From Conus ventricosus (lineage: Eukaryota > Mollusca > Gastropoda > Neogastropoda > Conidae): a DNA stretch of 64,000 bases. The translations under genes and the position numbers were made by a program. The stretch is from assembly GCA_018398815.1 (NCBI GenBank), contig CM031610.1, positions 28,776,710 to 28,840,709 of the forward strand. Reading direction: 5' to 3'. The notes below the pieces were generated by a model, which was given only the letters and a program-made list of their open reading frames with translations, was not told the origin of the DNA and searched no databases. Of this stretch, positions 27,072 to 38,437 are shown one piece after another (the stretch's first letter is position 1; every line of letters starts with the position of its first letter).

Positions 27072-28873
27072 TCGCCACACACACACACTACACAACACAC
27101 ACACAACACCACATACACACACACACACTCACACACACACAGTCCTACCTATCCATACAGTCATTGTTTGCCATAATTGTAGTTTCAGTAGGAAATGGGG
27201 CAAAGAAGAGAAATACAGAAAATGAATAGTCAAGGAATGAAGAATCATGTAGTAAAAACAAAAACAAAACAAAACAAACCAACAAAAGAAAAAAGAGCTA
27301 CTTGCCTGAAACCAGTTTCTGGTCATGAAGGAACTGAAGACTGGAACTTTGTACAGCTGAAAATTGGCACAGTTGGACTTGCAGACCAGAATTCCCAGTC
27401 AAAACAACTGCCATTCTTTGATCAGCCGTTGCTGACCACGCCCCATGCCACGCCCCGCCGCTCCACGGGGACCTTCACCGTCGTTCTGAACCCGTACCAT
27501 GTCCACCACCCCGTTCGCCAAGAAAGGAGGGGGTGCAGTGTTCGTTCACGGCACGCGTTCGGCAATTTCCGCTCGTCGCCCACTTGACGGCGCTTTCTTT
27601 ACTGATGTGTTGTGTACAGAACAGTGAAAGCCACGTCATCACCAGCATGTATCTCCGATAAAAGTGGATAGTGCTGATTCCCATCCGTCTCCTCCTCATC
27701 GTAGTATCAGGATCCGATCCTCAAAGGTCTTCTTCATCACTCTCTTGATACTTTATAATACGTCATCTTAAATATCAAGGGCAGTGTGACGCTTGGAAAC
27801 GGGACGCGTCGACGAAGTGCTAGGTTGAGCTGCCATCTTGACTATTGCTTATCAGCTGTGACCTCTCAACTCGCAATTTGCATAACATGTGGTCAGCTGG
27901 CTGCTCGCGAGAAGGGAAAGGGGCTGTTCCTGACACCAGTAGAAGAGGTGAGAACATTTAGAGGGTCGTCTCCCAAGTAGATTTTTCTGCTTTCTGTTAC
28001 GAAGTTAGGACGTGACACTCACGTTCGGGGCGTAGCGGTTTTCTGTTTTCTGCTGCTTTCTGGACGTGCGTTACACGTTCCAGGCAGGGAAGGGGTTAAG
28101 CACTATTCCAGTTTCATCTGGTGCTCTAAACGATTAATATCTAAATTTGGTACATGTTATGTCGACAAGTTTGGCAGAATCCTGTAAACCGTATTTGCAA
28201 CGCATCCAAGTTTGTTTTATGGCCATGAGATATCTGTCAGAGTGTGGGATTGACTGTGAACATATGACTGTACATAGCTGCTCCTGGAAAAAGATATATA
28301 TGAGCATGTGCAAAGAACTGTCACAGACCAGATGACAGTGTAGAAAATCGATAATGGCATGTGAATAATTAGTGAGTTGTTTACCTGATGATTCCTCATC
28401 TGAGGTTTCCCATCTTGCACACGTTGTCTTTCTCCATCTCTTCAGATGCTACCAACAAACACAACACGCATGATCCATTAATTTGTTGCAATTCAGAAAG
28501 GAAACCCTCTTCACATCACCCACTCTCCATGCTGTTAGGCTCAATGGACACAGGATGTGTGCCATTAAGCATTAGTATGGGAACGATCAGTAATTTGAAT
28601 CTAGTTGCAAAGCGAGACGACTGCAGGTGGAAATCTAAACAAATCTTAAGTAAATGTTAGCGAACCGCCCAGAGAACGTGGACAAATGAGTCACAAGACA
28701 AAACACAACGCGTTTCGACCTCTTAGGTCTTCTCAGGTGAGACATAAACGAATAAGACAACGAAAATTCACTTAGCTTTGATCGCTTCAGATCACTTCAC
28801 AGAGTTCAGCACAAGGAAGAAGGCATTGAATCAATATGAAGATAAAGGCTTTAACATGACCTGAGTTGGGGGA

Positions 28874-28929
<56 letters not shown>

Positions 28930-31900
28930 GAACGAGAGAGTGAGAGAAAGAGTGTGTGTGTATGTAGTCTTCAATTTAATGTCTAATTCACGCATCGTGA
29001 TCTCAGACACACACAAAAAGAAAAGAATGCAGCAACAATCAAAATAAACCAAAGTAATATCAAACACAAAGATAACAACATCTGTATTTCATTACAGGTA
29101 GATAAAAATCAGGCTCTTAAGTTAATGGTATCCAATGTCACATATTAGTATGGAATTATTTAACATTTCATCCAGGGAAGATTCAGATAAAGCTGGCAAA
29201 AATTTTTCAACTCCTAACATCTTAGAAGTATACGCATATTTGGTATTTTTTCAACCACATGTCATTAGTAAATTTTGCTTTAAAAAGCATTTTATTTAGT
29301 CTGTAAATCAAACAGGTATATGACTTTACATGATATAAGCCATTCAAGTTCTTAAAATAGTATCATACTGTGGTGGCTGATTTTTTGGGTTGGACAAAAA
29401 GTACCCAGAAGCCTCTAGCTTTTTAACGAAGAGCTTCCAACACGCATTCTGTAAGAATCTATATCCCTCTAGAAGAGACAGAGGAATATTTAAAGAATAT
29501 GCATCATCAGCACATTTTGCTGCACATTTTGCCAGTCTATCAACTCTTCACGTCTTTAAACACCAGTTAAAGTCAAGTCAGACTGCTTACACCCCAACCA
29601 ACCAAAAAGGCAGCATGAGGGCTGAAAACAACAGTTACAAGGCCAGACACCAGACAGTGACAGTGAAGGAGACAAACCTTTATCAGCCTCTTGCTGGGAG
29701 CCAGCAATAAACCTGTCCTTGGCCACTGCCCAGTCTACATGCCACTGGACGACCTGCAATACATGAAAACCCATCCAACATTCCTCCATTAGGCTTCCAT
29801 CTACTTCTCAACTCGTAACTTCAAAGACAAAAGATTGTTTCCCTTTTTCTTTTTCTTTTTAAGAAAGTGGCATTTTCAACTCAAAAGGAAGAATTGTATG
29901 CCTACATAATACAATCAATGCACACTCTACAACTCTTGCTGTGTAATGTAAGATAAGATAAGATAATGTTGCTTATAGCCCAGCCGACCGCAAAGGGCCA
30001 CATCAGGGCTGTCACCACGTTACAAATCACTCACCAGTCATTTGGGGAAAAAAAAAAAAACAAAAAAAAAAAAAACTATCACACATCTCATTAAAAGACA
30101 TCTAGAAACGCACTAGAAACTTTGTTAAAAATCTTTCTTCCGTAAAATCTTAAATCAGATGAAAAATGTTAATCTCTCTCAAAAACTGAAGGATCACATC
30201 AGGCGGGACATCCGTGAACAGGATCTTCATGGACTCCGCCGTAAAATGTTTGTGTCTCACATCGTGCAAGTCCCACACTCTAAAAGAACATGTTTCATTG
30301 TGAGTGGCGCATGACATGGAATGCACCACGGAGCTTCTTCACTCTTTAAAAGGTAAGCATGGGTAAAATAAAATGGCCGGTGTGCAGCCGGCACAGAACC
30401 GTTTCCTCTTTACGACCACCCGACGTAGATGGGAGGAAGTCCTTAAGGTTTGGACGGATCTGAAAGAGTTTGTTATTCGTCTGTGTGTTCCAATCCTCCT
30501 GCCAGAGGTCTCTCACATAATCGTTAATTTTGGGTTTCACATCTGAACAGGGATATAAGTGTTGGACAGTTTCTCTCTTGTGGCGTTCTTGGCTAAACGA
30601 TCAACCATTTCGTTCCCGCCGATGCCAACATGACCAGGAACCCAAGCAAGAGTAATGTTGTAACCGTCCGCCTTCAACTTACTAAAAAGTTCAAAAAAAA
30701 ATAAATGTTCTGGATGTTGAAGGTTGCGGCCAGCTATGGCCTCCAAAGCTGACAGCGAATCCGACAGAACCAGAAAGTCCCTCTTTGAAGAATGTGAGAT
30801 TATCTTCAAAGCCAAAACCAGAGCAGTAAGTTCAGCAGAAATAGACAGAAGCATCTGAATGAATATGTTCCAACAGTATCTGAGAAGGAGCCCCAGGGCA
30901 ATAGGCTGCACAGGCCACTCCATCTTCAGACTTGGAACCGTCAGTGAAAACTTTTTGACAGGATGGAAATTTCAAACAGAGCTCAGCATACAATGCTTGT
31001 ACCCAGAGAGCTGGTAGACTCTTTGCGAAAAGCTGCAAGATCAAAACGAATCTCTGGTGTGAAAAAGGTCCACGTGTGGTTGATCCGGAAACTTGGAAAA
31101 ATCAATACTACACCTAGGTCGAGACCTGCATTCCGCACGTGAGGTTGCATACGAAGACCAAACGGCGGAATACATTTAGGGTCGTTTTCAAACTTACTTT
31201 GGAACGGAGGGTCAAAGACACAGTCATAGGCAGGGTTTTCTGGTTCCGAGAACAGTCTGATGTAATAATTCAAAGACAGTTTTCAGCCTGCGGTTGGACA
31301 GTGAAGGTTCACCCGCCTCTGCGTACAGGCTGTAGACAGGGGTGGTGCGGAACGCTCCAAGACGAGACGAAGCCTTGATGGTGGATAGGGTCCAAGAGTT
31401 TGAGGTAAGATGATCGTGCGGAGCGTACACAGCACAACCGTAGTCCAGTTTGGAACGGACCAGGGCTCTGTAGAGGTGCAACAAGTTTTTTATCAGCGCC
31501 CCAGTCGGTGTGCGCTACGACCCGCAGAATATTCAGTGCTTTCTGGCAAGCAGTTTTGAGGTTTTTAATATGGCTGAGAAAGTTAAGTTTTTGGTCAAAA
31601 TGACTCCCAGAAATTTGGCCTCTTTAACAGCTGGAATGGAGATTTCCCTACTTGAAGTTCAGGATCTGGAAAAAACTGACGGAAATTATGGAAGTGAATA
31701 CACTGCGTCTTTGTTGGAGAAAAGGTGAAACCGTTTTCATCTGCCCACCGATGGATTTTATCTACGCAAAGCTGGAGCCTGCGCTGGACACTCGGGTACA
31801 GGCTTCCAGTTGCGTAGACAGCAAAATCATCCACAACAATGAGCAGTCTGAACCCTGCTGAACTGATTTCACAATGTTGTTGATTTTAATACTAAAGAGG

Positions 31901-34900
31901 GCAGGAGACAGTATGCTCCCCTGTGGAACACCCAACTCCTGCTCGTGGACATCAGGAGAGTGGTGCCAACCCGGACCTGAAACTGTCGTTCTGCCAAAAA
32001 ATTTTGAATAAAAAGCGGAAGATGACCTCGAAAACCCAGATCGTGGAGATCATGAAGTACCCCGACTTCCAGGTGGTATCGTAGGCCTTCTCCAAGTCGA
32101 AGAAAATTGCCACTGCATGCCGTTTGTTCAGAAAGGCGTTCCAAAGTGTAGATTCCAGACGAATCAAATGGTCAACGTAGTCCTATGTTTGCGGAAACCA
32201 CACTGTTCTTTCGCCAAAAGGCCATCGGTTTCGAGTTTCCACATAAGCCTAGCATTGACCATTTTCTCCATTAATTTGCAGACACAGCTGGTCAAAGCTA
32301 TGGGACGGTAGTTTGATGGATTAGAAAGATCTTTTCCAGGTTTGGGGATGGGAATAATAAGGGCTTTCCGCCAAGAGGGTGGAAAGAAACCTGTGGTCCA
32401 CACATGGTTGTATACTGTAGCAGTATGTTCAGACCTTCTTGCGGAAGATGTTTCAACAGTTGATAATGAATTTCATCCATACCTGGAGAAGAATCGCTGC
32501 AAGAAGTAAGGCAGATTTCAGCTCGTTAACGTGAAAGGAAGATTGTAGTCTTCCATGTTGTCGGACGAAAAGTTGCAGGGTGATTTTTCTTTTAGGGCTT
32601 GTTTTTGACAAAAGTGGCGATTTGTTGGAAGAGGAGGAATTCTTTTCAATGGTTGAAGCCAGCAGATTAGCAACTGCTTTTTTGTCTGTTATTAAAGAGT
32701 CAGAAAACTTGAGATGGTTCACAGTGGGACAGGTGTTCTTCCCTTTGATTTCTTAATGATGTTCCACACTTTTTTCTTGGAAGTTTTCGATGTCAGCCTG
32801 GAGCAGAAGCTTCTCCAGGACCGACGTTTACTGATTTTAAAAGTGTGTCTCGATTTGGCACGGAGTTTTTGATGGGCTCGAGCGTTGGGACCCGAAGGTC
32901 GTTGGTATACCTGACGCTGAGCCCGTTTTCGAACTTTGGAATTTGTTGGCAGTTTGAATCAAACCAGGGTGTTTTTGGCATTTGAATTTATCGGAAGACA
33001 CTGGAATACAAACTTTAGCACACTTGATCATAGTGTTTGTCAGTGATTCTGCTGGGTCCGGACTCTGAAGAAAGTCAGTGTTCTGGAATTCTTTAGAAAT
33101 TAGTGGCTGCAAATAGATCCAGTTTGCTTTCTTATAATTTAGATGTTGAGAGACAGAGACATGTTCAGTTATTACAGGTTGTAGAAGGACAGGAAATGGT
33201 CACTTCGTGCAGATCGTCATGGACAGACACTCATAGTCCAGGACCAGCGAGGGGTCACAAACCGACAAATCTAAACACGAAAGTGAACCTGATGGAAGAG
33301 TGGAGGTAAGTTGCAGATCCGTCGTTCAGACAACACAAATCTAAATCGAAAGGACATCCTCAATTAGCAGACCTCTGGATGACGTATGGACACTACCCAA
33401 AGAGGATTGTGACCGTTAAAGTCACCCAACAGCAAAAAAGGCCGAGGAAGTTCTTCTATCAGACTGACAAGGTCCTGACGACAAACCGGGACAGAAGGAG
33501 GTAATAAAGAGAACAGATTGTCACAGTCTTGTGGAGAGTAACTCTCGCAGCAACAGCTTGAAGGGGGTAGACAGAGCGACAGGACTATACAGTAGAGTTT
33601 TGTGTATGAGAAGGGCAACACCGCCCGACCGTCCCACGTGGGTGGTTGTGCAGGATTTGAAAGAATATTAAAGCCAGAAAGAGTAAAGGTCTTCTGGCTT
33701 TGAATTTGAGTTTCCTGAAGAGCCACGACGGAAGGTTTTTTAGATTGGCACAAAAGCTGCAGCTCCTCAAAGTTGGAATTTAGTCCACGGATATTCCAAT
33801 GGAATATTGTATTATCCATGGTGCAGAGGGCGAAAAGGAGAGAGATCAGGTCATCTCCTCTTCAACGTCTGGTGCTAAAGGTGTAAATTTATTTGAGGTT
33901 TGTACTGGACTGTGTTGGTCTTCAGACCTGCTGGCAGACTTGCCAACAGGTGAAGAAGGAGGTCTGGATTTGGGAGACGGTGGAGGCTTCTTCCTCATCT
34001 CCACCATCTCCACACTGGGTTTGAACTCCCTTGCCCGTACGGGCACTGGACAGGAGTTCGAGGGGGAATTGCTGGTTTTTTAATCTGCCCAGCAGCAGAT
34101 GTTGTAGACTGCTGGGCAGTCTGAGGGGTGGCGGATTTTTTGCCTCCACCAGGGGCAGTCATTTTGGGTTGGAAGGTGGTGGACCTGCTTCCACCAGAGT
34201 TGACAGTTCGTACTTGCAGAGTCTTCGAAAACGTAAAGTCATCAGTCTGGCAGCAGACTGACCGAGTAGAAACTGTGGGAATTTTTCTTTACAGCCGAAG
34301 CGTAGGAAGAAGCTGTCGGCGTCTGACTGCCCACAACCTGTTTCCGGGCTTCAAAAAACGAGATCTTCTTTTCCGTTTTGACGCGTTGAATAGCAGATTC
34401 TTGAATCCAAAGATGACAGTTTCTTGAAGAGAGGGATGGTCGCCACCGCAGTTAGCACAATGCGCCGGATCATGACACGGCCATCATGGGTTGCCTGCAG
34501 CAAATACCACACACCTCCTGCCCAGAACAGCGGTCCCTGACATGGCCAAACTTCTGGCACCTGAAGCACCTCAACGGGGACGGCACATACAGCTGAACGC
34601 GAACATTCAGGTAGCCGACTTTGATGACCGGAGGCAGCACAGGGTTGCAGAAGGTCAGAAAGAGGGTGTTGGTGGCCACTCTCCTGAGCCTTTCTTTACG
34701 TCACCCTGCGCACCTCCGTCACACCCTGGGATGCCAGCTCTGTCTTAATTTCTGCCTACGAGACACCAGATAAATCCCTGCAGCGAATCACGCTTTGATG
34801 AATTCATTGTTTGTGGGGAGTTACCCTGATCTCCCTGTCCACAAGTTTTTGTTGCCTTCAGCAGCTGTTCGGATTGTTTTTGTGATTTACATTCAATTAG

Positions 34901-36415
34901 AAACGAGCCATTCCGCAACCTCTTGATGGACCGAGGGTCACCTGCTATAACCTTGAAAGCCCTTTTGTATGGCAAAAGGGCTCAGAGCTGAAAGGGGTCT
35001 TTCCTGCTCCGTCCCCTCCATCACGAGCCAGGAAGCCCAAAAACCTGTCTTCTGTCTCACTTCTGTATCGGAATCACTGTCTGTTTGACAATCCCCTGAA
35101 ATAGGGGATGCTGCCTTCCTCTTCCTTTTGGGGGGAATGTTTTTAGAAAAAGCCATATGTGTTTATTTATGCTTCATCTCTCCCTTACCCACCCACCTTG
35201 GAGTCCAACTAAGGGGCCAGGGCCAAGAAAACAATGTCTTGACCCTTCCAGGCTTCGGGAAGAGATATACGACAAACAGAAACTACCAACCCTATCCCCC
35301 CTGATCATGCTCAACTCCCGGGGACTGAGAGCTGAGCACTGCAGGGGTTTACTTGGCCAGTAGGGGAACTGTCTGTCTTGACCCAACCCCAAAAAGGGGA
35401 GCCGATTAGTACACCCGGGCCAAAGTGTACTCCCTGTCTAGGAGAGGTCCGAGCCAAAGTGATGTGTTGAGAGCACAGGCCTCCTCAAGCACTGGCCCTT
35501 CAATCACCAGGATCTCATTCCCCCCGACACAGGTCGCACGCACGGCAAACACGGCGGATCTTAAGGAGACCACAGAGAGAAAGGAGTGTGGAAAAGAAGA
35601 CTTGAAGGGGAGACGAAGATAGAAAAGGGCCAAATAAGAAGGCAGAAAACTAGAAAAGGAGAAAGGCGGGTTACTCTTAGTCAGGATCCTCACCCTTAGC
35701 CTATCTGACATGGGAAGCCCTACAGGGGCATCAACTCCTTACACGTTACGCTTAGGCCATACAGCATCTTCACCATCAGGCCTACAGCAGTGTGAAAAAC
35801 CAGCCTATCTCCAAGTATTGATGCCCCGTCAGCAAAGCCTAAGGGATCACTGGACCGCGCAAGCCCTCCGACCACGGCAAGGTCGCAACCCCGGAGGGGC
35901 TGTGTAATGTAAAAACAAACAACCAAACAAACAAAAAAGGTTAAGCCATGAAGCTGCAGCCAGCAGAAAGTGACATAAAACGTAAATGCTAAGCGTAGAG
36001 TCCCAAGAGCTAACTTAGACTCATGCAGACCTGCTACCTCATGTTGTGCTCATCAGTAATAACCACAGAGATTTTCAGTAATTTTGCATTTCCTTCAGTA
36101 ATTCCACGGACGCGTAATACACGGCGTTTTTGAACAAATAATGTGTACAAAACTCCAACTACATTTTTAACATTGAACAAATAATGTGTACAAAACTCCA
36201 ACTACATTTTTAACATTTTTAAAAAAAAATATAAACAGTAAAAAAGAAACAAAAACAACAAAGCAGAATTAAAATACCTTGGGATGATGGCAGATGACGG
36301 ACTCAGGACAGGAGTTTCAGGTCAATTCAAAGGTGATATACTTGACAGTTTGTAACTTACACAGCAGTCACCACAGATGACACCACTGATGAAGAACCTA
36401 ATGTACAAAACCCCC

Positions 36416-36446
<31 letters not shown>

Positions 36447-38364
36447 AAAAAAAAAAAAAAAAATGTGGTGTGTGTGTGTGTGTCCCTGAGCTGTGCTGAC
36501 AAGATAGTGGCGAAAATGAAAAGGACCTTTCATTTCGCCACTATCTTGTCAGCACAGCTCGGGACAAGTTGTTTTCGCAGATCAGCTCACCAACAGTCTT
36601 TCTGCGTTGGTGATCTTCCGTGTGTGGGTCTGACGGCTGCTCTCGCTGGATTTCGTAAACAACGATGTGATCTTCTGACTGGAGGCACTCGCAGCTGTCT
36701 CTTTGTGCATTTTCCCCGAGATATGGCGCTTGCAGTCATTTGCTCCCCCATGTCCGATGGAGAAGTCTGAATTGCACACCGAGCAGAAATGAGTATACAA
36801 ATCCAGGTCCATGACAAGGCCAAGTCCGCGTGTATTTACTTCGGAACACTTGCTTCTTCGCCTTCTTCCCGTTGTGGCACAGTGGTTTTCGAACCTCGTC
36901 ATCGGTTTCATGCAAACGTTTAGAAGATTTCTCCGCCATTTTCACAATCGCCGGCAAAAAATCGGTTTGAAACTTTGTCTTACAATGGCTGAACAAAAGC
37001 TTCGAATGGCGCGCACAGATGTGATGGCGTGTCGTGTTGGCCCACAGCACCACATTGACCATCGCAAGTTCCGAACTATCTGTGGTTTCGGCTTGAGTCA
37101 AGGGAAGTTACTCTGCGGTCTCGGAAAGGTCTAGCAGTCGACAATTTTTCGAGTCTGAAATTTGCGTAGTTTTTCAATTTTCTTTTCCGTAATTTCGCAC
37201 GGAAAATCGTACCTCCGTAATGGGGGGTTAATTTCCGTAAAATTACGGAACGATTACGGAAGGGTAGGCAGGTCTGCTCATGCCAACATCAGAATTACTA
37301 CACCCTGAAAAACTTTCACGTCATTATTTTTCTTTTAAAAAAAAAGAAAAAAGAAAGCTATTTTCCTAAACTAAACTGAGATTCTTTTGAAGTACGCAGT
37401 CAGTGATGAACATCTCTACACCCTCTTGGAATATGGCTTTAAATGCTAGGCAAGAATAAAGGAAAGCTATTCATCCTCTTCAGAATTAATCATCCTGCAC
37501 TCCACCCTACCCCTACTGTTTTTCATCTGGCTGCACAAAATTCCAAAACATTAATACATAATTCTATCATCTCTTGTGTCATTTCCTCACAAAGGACTGT
37601 TTTCATTCATACGCCACTCTTGAGTCTCTAGGTTAGATACACCAGTGAAATGTTTTAGTTTCTATCCTATGCCTCTGAAACAAGGCAAATTGGTATGATA
37701 CTTTCAACACATCGTCTCAAACTCTCTCTCTCTCTTGCCACTTGTCTATAACTTTAATTTTTGTTTAACTGTTCATATAGGTCAAATTCCATGCAAATGA
37801 ATCATTTTGTCTGTTATAAAAAGAGAAAAATCTGCACACAAAAAAGAGACACCTCTTTCGGTGAACTAAAATGCGCCACCCCAATCACAAGTCACAGTCA
37901 AAGTCTGGCTAGTTTCAAATCGGCAAGATGATCATCCTAAGAGAGCCACCTGGATTTAATGCATCAGAGAGATCAGCTGTATTAGTAAAATTCCACAATA
38001 TAGTATAGCCTTCACTCTGTCTGTGTGACTGTCACAGGTAGTTGAACACATCAACATCAAAGTGACTACATGAGAGAGGCACTCACCCATGATCTCCTGA
38101 GCGTTCATTCCTGCCACAGCTCTCTGTGCAGCCTGCAGGTCTGTGTACGGACAAAGGCAAACCCCCGATTCAAGGAACTGGCAGACCACACAGAAATCAC
38201 CAATACAAATCAGTACTTGTGCGCAATGTAATTTCCTTCCAGATCAGTACTTGTGCGCAATGTATTTCCTTCCAGGTAACGCTGCTTGAATTGAGTTAAT
38301 ACAACTTATAAGATAAGCTGAGTTTTCTTGGAGTTTGTGTGCTTGTTTCTGGTTGGGATTTTGA

Positions 38365-38437
<73 letters not shown>

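Larger units (their letters stand above)
29952..35898 (-). mobile_element. Structurally complete non-LTR retrotransposon, I/Nimb-like
   Basis: A 5.95 kb insertion flanked by the 14-bp target duplication GCTGTGTAATGTAA (29938-29951 and 35899-35912). On the minus strand it runs 5' UTR, gag-like ORF1 with a CCHC knuckle, ORF2 with endonuclease, reverse transcriptase and RNase H, and a 3' UTR ending in a (TTATC)n tail. RNase H plus zinc-knuckle gag place it in the I group; the snail element Nimbus/BgI has this layout. Both ORFs are broken by frameshifts, so this copy looks inactive as read. It lies in the RBM28 intron between exons 5 and 6. Confidence 0.9.
36026..37276 (-). mobile_element. TIR DNA transposon with BED-finger remnant (element 2)
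   Basis: Ends are inverted repeats CAGACCTGC(C)TACC (36026-36038 and 37263-37276, one-base difference) flanked by the direct repeat CTCATG (36020-36025, 37277-37282), a 6-bp target duplication. Copies of a TTCMGTAAT-like motif crowd both ends (about 36055-36115 and 37180-37262), analogous to the TAAGGACC repeats of element 1. Inside are a 43-bp tandem duplication (36132-36217), a poly-C/poly-A tract (36412-36463), a long hairpin (36481-36566) and a partial zinc-finger gene. No transposase core. Confidence 0.82.
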
